From Stenotrophomonas chelatiphaga (lineage in GTDB: Bacteria > Pseudomonadota > Gammaproteobacteria > Xanthomonadales > Xanthomonadaceae): a stretch of DNA of 59,352 nt. The notes below the pieces were generated by a model. That model searched no databases. It saw only the letters and a program-made list of their open reading frames with translations, and had not been told where the DNA came from. Position numbers and translations under genes: made by a program. The stretch covers positions 1 to 59,352 of the forward strand of contig NZ_LDJK01000018.1 of assembly GCF_001431535.1 (NCBI RefSeq). The letters run 5' to 3'. This document shows positions 8,557 through 16,574 of the stretch, piece after piece. The first letter of the stretch is position 1; every line of letters begins with the position of its first letter.

Positions 8557-8912
8557 CAGTTTCCTTTCGATGCGGCGGCGCGCGCCTTCGCGCGGGCCAG
8601 GATCGCCGCGGCGGCAGAGGGCAGGGCAGGCTTCTGGTCGGGTGCCGGCGGCGGTGCACGGCGCGCATCACGCTCGGCATCGCGGCGCGCCAGGCGTACC
8701 GCGCGTGCCCGGTAGCGCTCACGTGCCGCCCAGGCCCGGCGCAGTTGGTGCTGGGCCTGCAGCAAGCGCTGCGGCAGATCCGGATGCCCGGGCACCCGGC
8801 TGCCATCGGCATCACCGGGCGCGTACTCCATCAGGCCAGCCTGCACGGCGCCATCCAGGTCGTCGGCCAGCACCCGCTGCAACAACAGCGCAGGGTCGAT
8901 CACGCGGGCCAT
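8556..8912 (-). CDS. small basic protein of unknown function, upstream of nth
   Basis: A 118-residue protein I do not recognise. It has a short acidic start, then a long Arg/Ala-rich region (roughly residues 45-118) likely to be helical and perhaps coiled-coil, with a Pro-rich break near residue 90. There is no signal peptide or membrane segment. Its stop codon overlaps the nth start and its own start is only three bases after the crotonase gene stop, so all three genes form one minus-strand operon. A nucleic-acid-associated role would fit the charge but is a guess. Confidence 0.75.
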   Translation of the reverse strand: MARVIDPALLLQRVLADDLDGAVQAGLMEYAPGDADGSRVPGHPDLPQRLLQAQHQLRRAWAARERYRARAVRLARRDAERDARRAPPPAPDQKPALPSAAAAILARAKARAAASKGN

Positions 8913-8915
8913 GGT

Positions 8916-9710
8916 TCAGCGGTTCTGGAACATGGCGGCACGCCGCTCAAGGAAGGCGCTGGTGCCTTCTCGCATGTCGTGGGTGGCAAACAGCAGCCCG
9001 AACTGCGCACTTTCGTATTCCAGCCCCGATTCCAGGCTGCATTCGCCGCCCACGTGTACCGCATCCAGCAGCGCACGCACGGCCAGCGGCGCCGCGTTTG
9101 CCAGCCGCTCGGCAAGTCCGGCTACCCGCGCATCCAGGTCATCGGCGCTGGCGACCTCGTTGACCAGCCCCAGCTGCAGCGCCCGCGCGGCATCGATCGG
9201 GGTGCCCAGCAGGCACAGTTCCAGCGCTGCGGCGCGCCCGCACAGGCGCAGCAGGCGCTGGCTGCCGCCGAAGCCGGGAATCAGTCCCAGGGTGATCTCC
9301 GGCTGGCCCAGCCGGGCGGTATCGACGGCAATGCGCAGGTGGCAGGCCATGGCCAGTTCCAGCCCGCCACCCAGCGCGAACCCGTTGACGCGCGCGATGA
9401 CCGGCTTGGGCATCCGCTCGATCTGACGCATAAGGCGCTGGCCCAGAAGGGAAAAGTCCCGTCCCTCCACGGCCGACAGGGTATTCATCTCGCTGATGTC
9501 AGCCCCTGCAACGAAGGCTTTCGGCCCGGCGCCGGTCAGGATCACGACGCGTACGGCCGGGTCCTGGGCGGCCTGCTCGAAGGCTGCAGCCAGTGCGCGC
9601 AGGGTTTCCCCGTTGAGCGCATTGAGTTTCTCCGGCCGCTGCACCGTCACGGTGCGGATGAAACCGTGGTCCAATACGACAACGGGGGCGGCAATCGGGG
9701 CGTCGGCCAC
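8916..9710 (-). CDS. enoyl-CoA hydratase/isomerase family protein
   Basis: A 264-residue crotonase-fold protein. The oxyanion-hole segment AFVAGADISEM, the GGGLELAMAC helix and QPEITLGLIPGFGG carry the family motifs, with glutamates at both catalytic positions of hydratases (the E of GGGLELA and of QPEITLG). It therefore probably hydrates 2-enoyl-CoA esters in fatty-acid or aromatic-acid breakdown. The exact substrate is not evident, and there are no other beta-oxidation genes beside it. It is the first gene of a minus-strand operon with the unknown gene and nth. Confidence 0.9.
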   Translation of the reverse strand: MADAPIAAPVVVLDHGFIRTVTVQRPEKLNALNGETLRALAAAFEQAAQDPAVRVVILTGAGPKAFVAGADISEMNTLSAVEGRDFSLLGQRLMRQIERMPKPVIARVNGFALGGGLELAMACHLRIAVDTARLGQPEITLGLIPGFGGSQRLLRLCGRAAALELCLLGTPIDAARALQLGLVNEVASADDLDARVAGLAERLANAAPLAVRALLDAVHVGGECSLESGLEYESAQFGLLFATHDMREGTSAFLERRAAMFQNR

Positions 9711-9878
9711 GCTGAATCTCCAGAAACGTTAAAAAATAGTGATGTTGAACTCTTGAAACGCAGTCAGGTCAAAGCCTGCGTTGTCAGTAGCGGAACCCCC
9801 CTCGCGGCCGCTATCCTAACCCGTCGCCTCAGGGCGGCGAAAACGCCCCCTGAGTTACCACCCCTGGAGAATTGTTTG

Positions 9879-10580
9879 ATGAAGTTGCGTTCTATCGCGG
9901 TCGCCGTCGCGGCCCTGGCCCTGACGGGCAATGCCTTCGCCCAGGACGTTGCGTCCGAAAAGGGCAAGCTCAGCTATTACTTCGGTTACGACTACGGCAA
10001 TAACCTTGCCGAGCTGACCGGTCGCGGTGAACAGCTGGACATCAACTCGGTGGTGAAGGGCCTGCAGGATGCCTACGCCAAGAAGCAGCCGGCCATCACC
10101 GCCGACCAGCTGAAGCCGGCCGTTGAAGCGTTCCAGAAGCGCGAGCAGGGTCGTGCGCAGGCTGCCAAGGCCGAGTACGACAAGGCTGCTGCTGAAAACA
10201 AGACCAAGAGCACCCAGTTCCTGGCCACCAACAAGGCCAAGTCGGGCGTGCAGACCCTCGCCAGCGGCGTGCAGTACCGCGTGATCGAAGCCGGCAACGG
10301 CGCCAAGCCGACCCAGGCCAGCACCGTGCAGCTGGAAGTGGCCGGTCCGTTCCCGTACGGCACCCGCCCGGCTGAAGCCCGTCCCGCCCAGCAGATTCCT
10401 GCGATGAAGCTGAGCGAAGTGGAAATGAAGGCCATGCGCGAGACCCTGCTGCAGATGCCGGCCGGTTCGAAGTGGGAAGTCACCCTGCCGCCGGAACAGG
10501 CCTACGGTGCGGACCCGCGTACCCCGTTCCCGCCGAACGTGGCCGTGCAGTTTGAAATCAAGCTGGTCAGCGTCAAGTAA
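9879..10580 (+). CDS. exported FKBP-type prolyl isomerase with a degenerate active site
   Basis: A 233-residue periplasmic protein with FkpA/Mip layout. The start ATG has GGAGA 8 bases upstream and a signal peptide of about 21 residues ending in NAFA. An N-terminal helical dimerisation domain (about residues 25-120) and an FKBP-like domain (about 125-233) follow. The C-terminal part LPPEQAYGADPRTPFPPNV is typical of the family. However, segments that carry the FKBP pocket are changed: the G-x-x-F-D-S-S stretch is absent, and the VIPGW helix reads VEMKAM, losing the pocket tryptophan. It may act as a chaperone rather than an isomerase. A clear terminator follows. Confidence 0.85.
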   Translation: MKLRSIAVAVAALALTGNAFAQDVASEKGKLSYYFGYDYGNNLAELTGRGEQLDINSVVKGLQDAYAKKQPAITADQLKPAVEAFQKREQGRAQAAKAEYDKAAAENKTKSTQFLATNKAKSGVQTLASGVQYRVIEAGNGAKPTQASTVQLEVAGPFPYGTRPAEARPAQQIPAMKLSEVEMKAMRETLLQMPAGSKWEVTLPPEQAYGADPRTPFPPNVAVQFEIKLVSVK

Positions 10581-10601
10581 TCAGCAACACGGTTCTACCC
10601 G

Positions 10602-10632
10602 ACGCGCCGGTGGCTTCCACCGGCGCGTTTTT
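10602..10632 (+). terminator. intrinsic terminator after the FKBP gene
   Basis: A perfect 12-bp stem ACGCGCCGGTGG / CCACCGGCGCGT with a 3-base loop runs straight into TTTTT. It lies 22 bases past the stop codon. Confidence 0.92.
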
Positions 10633-10679
10633 GTTTGCGCCGGGTGCCGGCCGTGGCACATTCGCGGTAATGTACGGCG

Positions 10680-11492
10680 GTGCAAACCACGGAAAAAACA
10701 GCACGTGCCGTGCCCAGTCCCTGCATTGGAAAATGCGAACTCGACCCGCATCGGTCGTGCACCGGCTGCCTGCGCAGCATCGACGAAATCGCGCGGTGGT
10801 CGTCGATGAGCGAGCGCGAACGGCAGCACGTCATGCACCATCGGCTGCCGCTGCGCGAGCAGCTCCGCGCTTCACTGGAAGGCTCGCTGGCCGACCACCA
10901 ACGCCTGATGCGCGCGCTGCATCCGCTGGATGCGCCGCCCCAAGGTGATGGCTGGAACCGCAGCGAACTGATCGACCTGCTGCCCCCCGGGCCGCTGGTC
11001 GAAGCGGCCGTGCTGGCCGGTATCGTGCCGCGTGCCACCGGCGCGCAGGTGATCCTGACCCGCCGCACCGAAGCGCTGCGCCAGCATGGTGGCCAGGTGG
11101 GTTTTCCCGGCGGCCGCACCGAAGCCGATGACGCCGATGCGGTTGCCGCGGCGTTGCGCGAAAGCAACGAAGAGATTGCGTTGGCGGCCGGCCAGGTGCA
11201 GGCACTCGGTTATCTGGATCCGTTCGTGACCATTACCGGTTACCGCGTGACGCCGGTGGTGGCGGTGATCGATCCGGCCTTCAAGCCCATTCCATCCCCT
11301 GATGAAGTGGCCGATGTGTTCGAAGTGCCGCTGGATTTCCTGATGTCTCCGGACAACCTGCGCCACGTGGAAATCACCCATCGCGGGCGCGTGCGCCATG
11401 TCCTGGAATACAGCTGGCCGGGCCAGCGGATATGGGGCGCCACCGCAGCCATCCTGTACAACCTGCGCCGTCGCCTGGAGCAAGTGCAATGA
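10680..11492 (+). CDS. DUF1289 domain fused to a NudL-type CoA pyrophosphatase
   Basis: A 270-residue protein starting at GTG. Residues 10-60 match DUF1289, with the cysteine pattern PCIGKCELD...CTGCLRSIDEIARW. From about residue 85 it is a Nudix hydrolase of the NudL/CoA pyrophosphatase group. The UPF0035 signature LTRRTEALRQHGGQVGFPGG leads directly into a Nudix box ending ALRESNEEIAL, much like E. coli NudL. It should cleave CoA and related pyrophosphates. The reading frame is continuous, so this is a true fusion unless translation also begins at the ATG at 10908, just before the Nudix part. It overlaps sseA by ATGA. Confidence 0.88.
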   Translation: MQTTEKTARAVPSPCIGKCELDPHRSCTGCLRSIDEIARWSSMSERERQHVMHHRLPLREQLRASLEGSLADHQRLMRALHPLDAPPQGDGWNRSELIDLLPPGPLVEAAVLAGIVPRATGAQVILTRRTEALRQHGGQVGFPGGRTEADDADAVAAALRESNEEIALAAGQVQALGYLDPFVTITGYRVTPVVAVIDPAFKPIPSPDEVADVFEVPLDFLMSPDNLRHVEITHRGRVRHVLEYSWPGQRIWGATAAILYNLRRRLEQVQ

Positions 11493-12394
11493 CCGACATT
11501 GAAGGACGCTGGAACCCGCTGGTCGACGCGGCATCATTGGCCGCGATGCTCGACGCCGATACGCTCCGCGTGGTGGACGCACGCGCCACCGCCAGCACCG
11601 CCGTGCGCGTGGTCGATGCGCGGTTTTCGCTGACCGATGCGCAGGCCGGGGCTGCGCAGTACGCCGCCGGGCACATTCCCGGTGCGGTGCATGCCGATCT
11701 CGACCACGATCTTTCAGACAAGCGCAGCGTGGGCCACGGCCGGCATCCGCTGCCGGACAGCGCATCCTTTGCTGCCACCGTCGGTCGCTGGGGCATCGGC
11801 CCGGACACCCAGGTGGTGGTGTATGACGCGGCCGAAGGCAGCATGGCCGCCGCACGCCTGTGGTGGCTGCTGCGCTTGATGGGGCATGCCCGGGTGTCCG
11901 TGCTTGATGGCGGCTTCGCGGCGTGGCAGCAGTCCGGTCTGCCGGTAAGCACGGAGGTCATCCCCCCCGCCGCACTGCCGCCGTATCCCGGCCAGCTGGA
12001 TGGCCGCCAGGTGGCGAGTGCGGACGAAGTATCGATGCGGCTGAAGCATGCCGCCGGCTGGCTGGTCGATGCACGCGCCAACGAACGTTTCCGCGGTGCA
12101 GTGGAGCCGCTCGATCCGGTGGCCGGCCACGTACCCGGTGCGGTCAACCGTCCGTTCGCGTTGAACGTGGTGGACGGCAGGATGCGTCCGGCCGATGCAC
12201 TGCGTGCCGAACTGCAGCAGGTGATCGGCGCGCATGATCCCGCGCAGGTGGTGCTGATGTGTGGATCGGGCGTTACCGCCTGCCATCTGTTGCTGGCGAT
12301 GGAATCGGCCGGCCTGCATGGCGCGCGCGTCTACGCCGATTCGTGGAGCGGCTGGATCAGTGACCCAGCCCGGCCGGTGGCGACCGGCGCGTAA
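11489..12394 (+). CDS. sseA: 3-mercaptopyruvate sulfurtransferase (rhodanese pair)
   Basis: A 301-residue protein with two rhodanese domains. The first (about residues 12-150) is inactive and the second (about 165-300) carries the active-site loop CGSGVTA. That loop is typical of mercaptopyruvate sulfurtransferases, whereas thiosulfate sulfurtransferases usually have CRKGVTA. The start ATG overlaps the Nudix stop codon (ATGA); an in-frame reading further upstream lies inside the Nudix gene and was rejected. It transfers sulfane sulfur from mercaptopyruvate to cyanide or thiol acceptors. Confidence 0.9.
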   Translation: MTDIEGRWNPLVDAASLAAMLDADTLRVVDARATASTAVRVVDARFSLTDAQAGAAQYAAGHIPGAVHADLDHDLSDKRSVGHGRHPLPDSASFAATVGRWGIGPDTQVVVYDAAEGSMAAARLWWLLRLMGHARVSVLDGGFAAWQQSGLPVSTEVIPPAALPPYPGQLDGRQVASADEVSMRLKHAAGWLVDARANERFRGAVEPLDPVAGHVPGAVNRPFALNVVDGRMRPADALRAELQQVIGAHDPAQVVLMCGSGVTACHLLLAMESAGLHGARVYADSWSGWISDPARPVATGA

Positions 12395-12428
12395 TCCATC
12401 CGTGGTGGCGGGCAGGCCCGCCGCCCTT

Positions 12429-12998
12429 TTACGGTACGGCGTGCCGGAGCGGGACGCCGGCCAGCACCTCGTGCCATGGGAACAACGGGCCCGGATCGCG
12501 CTTGCGCGCCACCGTGATCGCCGCATCGTCGCTGGCCGGGATCTGCTCCAGGTCCAGCTCGTCGTGGCCCACGATGTGGCGCAATGACGGATGGCGCGCC
12601 GCCAGCGCGCGCACCAGCACGAGCAGGGCCGCGATCTGCGCGGCAGGGTAGGCTTCCTGCATGGATTGGCAACGGCTGTCGAACCAGTCCGGATAGCGGC
12701 CCGTGTTGACCAGCTCGATGCCGATGGACGTCGCGTTCATGCCCCGCACGTGGTGGGCGATGCGGTCGGTGGCCACGTACTGGTACACGCTGCCATCGCG
12801 GTCGATGTAGAAGTGTCCGCTGTTGCCGGTCCCGCTTTCGTACAGCGGCTTCTCACCGTACTGGCGGGCCATCGCCAGGTCCGGCAGTTCGGTGCAATGC
12901 ACCACCACCGTCTGCAGGCTGTCCGTCGCGCGCAGGGGCAGCAGGTCGTGGTAGGGCAGCGGCTGGATCTGCAGCCCGGGAATCAGCGGATTCGGCAT
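12429..12998 (-). CDS. N-acetylmuramoyl-L-alanine amidase, AmpD type
   Basis: A 189-residue Amidase_2 protein without a signal peptide, the size of cytoplasmic AmpD. The zinc ligands of the family are present: His34 in VVVHCTE, the His of IVGHDELD, and the Asp of KRDPGP. AmpD cleaves anhydro-muropeptides during cell-wall recycling and, in Stenotrophomonas and relatives, its loss derepresses AmpR-controlled beta-lactamases. Whether this is the AmpD that matters for that control or a paralog cannot be decided here. The 72-base gap to the divergent hydrolase gene must hold both promoters. Confidence 0.85.
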   Translation of the reverse strand: MPNPLIPGLQIQPLPYHDLLPLRATDSLQTVVVHCTELPDLAMARQYGEKPLYESGTGNSGHFYIDRDGSVYQYVATDRIAHHVRGMNATSIGIELVNTGRYPDWFDSRCQSMQEAYPAAQIAALLVLVRALAARHPSLRHIVGHDELDLEQIPASDDAAITVARKRDPGPLFPWHEVLAGVPLRHAVP

Positions 12999-13070
12999 GT
13001 GCCGATGCTAGCATTGCGCGATGAACTGCATTCCCGAAATGACCGCTGCGCGTGTCCCGACGGTGTCCGC

Positions 13071-13598
13071 ATGAGCCGCGGCCACTGCATCCTGTCGCAT
13101 GGCTTCGAAAGCGGCCCCGATGCCATCAAGGTGACCGCGCTGGCCGACGTGGCCGAGCGGCTTGGCTGGACCCACGAGCGGCCCGACTTCATGGACCTGG
13201 ATGCCAGGGCGGAGGTGAGCAGGCTCGGCGACGTGCCGGCACGGCTGCAGCGGCTGATCGTGCTGGCCACGACCGCCGCGGCCCGCGGCCCGGTGGTGCT
13301 GGCCGGGTCCAGCCTGGGCGCCTACATTTCCGCCATCGCCTCGCTGCAGGTGCCGGTGGCGGGCCTGTTCCTGATGGTGCCGCCGACCACCATGGGCCCC
13401 ATGCCCGCGTTGGATGCGGCTGCCGTGCCAATCAGCGTAGTGCACGCCTGGCATGACGAACTGATCCCCGCGACTGCGGTCATCGACTGGGCGCGCAAGC
13501 GCTCGGCATCGCTGCTGCTGGTCAACGACGGCCATCGCCTGAACGACCACGTGGCCGAATCCTCGGCCGCCTTCGAAGCCCTGCTGCGCCGCCTGTAA
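13071..13598 (+). CDS. small alpha/beta hydrolase, YqiA/YcfP-like
   Basis: A 175-residue hydrolase lacking a lid domain. SHGFESGP forms the oxyanion loop, GSSLG the nucleophile elbow (Ser), HAWHDELIP supplies the acid and NDGHRLND the catalytic histidine. The start is taken at MSRGHCIL since the longer frame upstream is antisense to the amidase gene and has no family similarity. YqiA-type proteins are esterases of unknown physiological substrate. SMAG-type hairpins follow and probably act as the terminator. Confidence 0.85.
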   Translation: MSRGHCILSHGFESGPDAIKVTALADVAERLGWTHERPDFMDLDARAEVSRLGDVPARLQRLIVLATTAAARGPVVLAGSSLGAYISAIASLQVPVAGLFLMVPPTTMGPMPALDAAAVPISVVHAWHDELIPATAVIDWARKRSASLLLVNDGHRLNDHVAESSAAFEALLRRL

Positions 13599-13610
13599 GA
13601 CGCCGCCCCC

Positions 13611-13778
13611 GGTAGGGACGGCCGCTGGCCGTCCTGCGCTTGCAACAGGCACGCCCCGGTAGGGACGGCCGCTGGCCGTCCTGCTCCTGCACCCCGCCGA
13701 GCACGGCTCGGCGCTACCACGGGCTTGCTCGCTGACGACCGATCCCCACGGTGGGTGACGACCGTTGGTCGTCACGCC
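13611..13778. repeat. cluster of four SMAG-type GTAG palindromes
   Basis: The 331-base gap between the hydrolase gene and rlmL has no gene. It holds two direct copies of GGTAGGGACGGCCGCTGGCC.. (about 13611-13637 and 13656-13682), an inverted copy ending GGCTCGGCGCTACC (about 13694-13718) and a variant with GACGACCGTTGGTCGTC (about 13750-13778). Each can fold into a hairpin behind a GGTAG head. Downstream of them, TACAAT at 13827-13832 is a candidate -10 element for rlmL; the remaining sequence up to 13929 shows nothing else. Confidence 0.85.
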
Positions 13779-13929
13779 CTTTCCCAACGCCCGACACCGG
13801 TCAGGGCGGGCCGGGCCGCCAGCGATTACAATGGGGCCCCCGTGCCGCCGGCATGGGCGCGGGCCCGTTGCCAAGGCCTGCCCGATCCTGCGCCGTGCAA
13901 GCGGCCGCCCCACCTGCGAAACCGATCCC

Positions 13930-16065
13930 GTGAATTTCTTCGTCTCCTGCGCCAAGGGCCTGGAATACCTGCTTGCCGATGAACTGTCGGCCCTGGGCCT
14001 CGCCAAGGCGACCGCTACCATTGCCGGCGCCAACGCCGAAGGTGACCTGGCCCAGGCGCAGCGCGTGGTGCTGTGGTCGCGCCTGGCCAGCCGCGTGCTG
14101 TGGCCGCTGGCCGAGTTCGAATGTCCCGACGAACAGGCCCTGTATGACGGCGTGCACATGATGCCGTGGCAGGACCACATGAAGCCGGAGATGACCCTGG
14201 CCGTGGATGCCCACGTCTCCGGAGACAAGATCACCCACGCGCGCTTTGCCGCGCAGCGGATCAAGGATGCGGTGGTCGACCGCATGCGCAGCGAAGGGCT
14301 GGAGCGTCCGTCGGTGAATACCGATCTGCCGGACATCCGCATCAACCTGTCCCTGCGCAAGGGCCGGGCCACGATCTCCATCGACCTCGGGGGTGGCCCG
14401 CTGCACCGCCGCGGTTGGCGTGGCGCCGCGCACGATGCGCCGCTGCGCGAAAACCTCGCCGCCGCCGTGCTGCTGCGCGGGCAGTGGCCGCGCCTGCACG
14501 CCGCCGGAGGGGGCCTGCTGGACCCGATGTGCGGCAGTGGCACGCTGCTGATCGAAGGCGCCTTGATGGCCGCCGACGTGGCACCCGGACTGATGCGCCA
14601 TGGCAGCCTGCCGCCCAGCCGCTGGCTGGGCTTTGACAAGGACAGCTGGAAGGCCCTGCTGACCGAGGCGCGCGAGCGCGAGACCGCCGGCCTGGCGGCG
14701 CTGAAGCCGGTGGTGTTCGGCAGCGATATCGATCCGCTGGCGATTGCCGCGGCGCGCGAAAATGCCGAAGTGGCCGGCGTCGCGCATGCGATCACCTTCA
14801 CCCGCGCCGATATCGATGACCTGCCGGCGCCGCCGCTGGAGATCGGTACAGTGGTCTGCAACCCGCCCTATGACGAGCGGCTGGCGGCCGATCCGGCGCT
14901 GTATCGCCGTCTCGGCGATGCGCTGCAGAAGGCCGTGCCGCAGTGGCGCGCCAGCCTGCTGTGTGGCGATGACGAACTGGCCTTCGCCACCGGCCTGCGC
15001 GCCGGCAAGAAGTACCAGATGTTCAACGGTGCGCTGGAGTGCGCGCTGATCGTCTGTGATCCGGTGGCCGTGCCCAAGCGCGACCCGGCCGTGCCGCGCG
15101 AGCTGAGTGAAGGCGCGCAGATGGTGGCCAACCGCATCCGCAAGAACCTGAAGAAGTTCAAGACCTGGCGAGCGCGCGAGCAGGTGAGCTGCTTCCGTGC
15201 CTACGATGCAGACCTGCCCGAATACGCGGCGGCCATCGACGTGTACCAGGAAGACGGCGGCAAGGGCCGCACCTTCCTGCACGTGCAGGAATACGCCCCG
15301 CCGGCGACCATCCCGGAGAACGACGTGCGCCGCCGCCGCAACGAACTGCTGTCGGCCGCGCGCGAGGTGTTCCAGGTTCCGCCGGAGCAGGTGGCGCTGA
15401 AGTCGCGCGAACGCGGCAAGGGCGGCAGCAAGTACGGTCGCTTCGAGCGGCGCGATGAGTTCCTCATCGTGCGCGAGAACGACGCGCTGCTGCGGGTGAA
15501 CCTGTTCGATTACCTCGATACCGGCCTGTTCCTGGACCACCGTCCGCTGCGCCGGACGATGGCCGAACAGATCCGCGGCAAGCATTTCCTCAATCTGTTC
15601 TGCTATACCGGCGTGGCCAGTGTGCAGGCGGCGGTGGCGGGTGCGGCCAGCACCACCAGTGTGGACCTGTCGGCAACCTACCTGCAGTGGTGCTACGACA
15701 ACCTGGCCTTGAACGGGCAGGGCGGCAACCAGCACCTGCTGGTGCAGGCCGATGCGATGGCGTGGCTGGAGGCCGACGAAGGCCGGTACGACGTGATCTT
15801 CTGCGATCCGCCGACCTTCTCCAACTCCGCGCGTGCCGAAGATTTCGACGTGCAGCGCGAGCAGCTGCGGCTGCTGCGTGCGGCCGTGGCGCGTCTGGCA
15901 CCGGGTGGCGTGCTGTACTTCTCCAACAACTTCCGCCGCTTCAAGCTGGAAGAAAACGCGATCGCCGCGTTCGCCACCTGCCGCGAGATCAGCCCACGCA
16001 CCATCGGGCCGGATTTCGAACGCAACGCGCGCATCCATCGCGCATGGGAACTGCGCGCGCTCTGA
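13930..16065 (+). CDS. rlmL: bifunctional 23S rRNA methyltransferase RlmKL
   Basis: A 711-residue fused enzyme, close to E. coli RlmKL (702). The GTG start at 13930 gives the normal N-terminus ([12 protein letters not shown]); 55 further in-frame codons upstream are not conserved-looking. A THUMP domain (about residues 45-155) precedes the RlmL methyltransferase with [14 protein letters not shown] and NPPYDERL, which makes m2G2445. The C-terminal RlmK domain with [12 protein letters not shown] and [10 protein letters not shown] makes m7G2069. Acting on 50S precursors in the cytoplasm is established for the family. Confidence 0.96.
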   Translation: MNFFVSCAKGLEYLLADELSALGLAKATATIAGANAEGDLAQAQRVVLWSRLASRVLWPLAEFECPDEQALYDGVHMMPWQDHMKPEMTLAVDAHVSGDKITHARFAAQRIKDAVVDRMRSEGLERPSVNTDLPDIRINLSLRKGRATISIDLGGGPLHRRGWRGAAHDAPLRENLAAAVLLRGQWPRLHAAGGGLLDPMCGSGTLLIEGALMAADVAPGLMRHGSLPPSRWLGFDKDSWKALLTEARERETAGLAALKPVVFGSDIDPLAIAAARENAEVAGVAHAITFTRADIDDLPAPPLEIGTVVCNPPYDERLAADPALYRRLGDALQKAVPQWRASLLCGDDELAFATGLRAGKKYQMFNGALECALIVCDPVAVPKRDPAVPRELSEGAQMVANRIRKNLKKFKTWRAREQVSCFRAYDADLPEYAAAIDVYQEDGGKGRTFLHVQEYAPPATIPENDVRRRRNELLSAAREVFQVPPEQVALKSRERGKGGSKYGRFERRDEFLIVRENDALLRVNLFDYLDTGLFLDHRPLRRTMAEQIRGKHFLNLFCYTGVASVQAAVAGAASTTSVDLSATYLQWCYDNLALNGQGGNQHLLVQADAMAWLEADEGRYDVIFCDPPTFSNSARAEDFDVQREQLRLLRAAVARLAPGGVLYFSNNFRRFKLEENAIAAFATCREISPRTIGPDFERNARIHRAWELRAL

Positions 16066-16097
16066 TCGCCCCGGCGGGTCGCGCCCGCCGCGACCCC

Positions 16098-16243
16098 GGT
16101 AGTGACGGCCGCTGGCCGTCATGCTTTTCGCACCCCGCCGAGCATGGCTCGGCGCTACCAACGCGCCCGCCGTTCCCCGGTAGCGCCGAGCCATGCTCGG
16201 CGAGCGCAGCGGCAGAAGCGTGACGGCCAGCGGCCGTCACCAC
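16098..16243. repeat. two SMAG-type palindrome pairs
   Basis: Two head-to-head pairs fill the space between the convergent genes rlmL and DUF3325. The first (16098-16159) runs from GGTAGTGACGGCC to CGGCGCTACC; the second (16179-16243) runs from GGTAGCGCCGAGC to GGCCGTCACCACC. They probably serve as a bidirectional terminator. Confidence 0.85.
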
Positions 16244-16244
16244 C

Positions 16245-16574
16245 TCACACCAGCGCCGCCACCAGCCCCAGTACCGGCAACGCCAGCGCCACCGGCGCGA
16301 TCCAGCGCGGCTTCCACGGATACAGCCCGAAGGCCAGCAGCAGCCCGGCGATGGTCATCGTGCCCAGCCACAGCACCGGGCCCATCGCCCAGCCGTGGTC
16401 GACCACGCTCAAGCCGAACGCCACGCCCAGCAGCACCCAGCCCAGCACCGACCACTGCCGGCGCCGCGACAGCGGCGCGGCCTGCTTGCCATGCAGGTCC
16501 AGCTGGTGCTTTTCCATCGCCAGCGACAACGCCGCGAACGCGCTGAAGGACACGCCCAACGCCAGCAGCATCAT
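16245..16574 (-). CDS. DUF3325 family membrane protein
   Basis: A 109-residue protein with about three hydrophobic segments, beginning MMLLALGVSFSAFAA and containing the EKHQLDLHGK loop typical of DUF3325. The start ATG overlaps the stop codon of the PepSY gene (ATGA); a longer reading reaches into that gene in another frame and was rejected. DUF3325 genes usually accompany DUF3649, a PepSY protein and a siderophore receptor, as here. The biochemical role is unknown; a subunit of an inner-membrane iron-release system is inferred. Confidence 0.85.
   Translation of the reverse strand: MMLLALGVSFSAFAALSLAMEKHQLDLHGKQAAPLSRRRQWSVLGWVLLGVAFGLSVVDHGWAMGPVLWLGTMTIAGLLLAFGLYPWKPRWIAPVALALPVLGLVAALV

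Noticed and set aside
13801-16194. 797-codon open frame antisense to rlmL
   Set aside because: GC-rich DNA leaves long open frames opposite real genes. This one is low-complexity and His/Gln/Arg-rich, with no domain, while the sense strand encodes a complete RlmKL.
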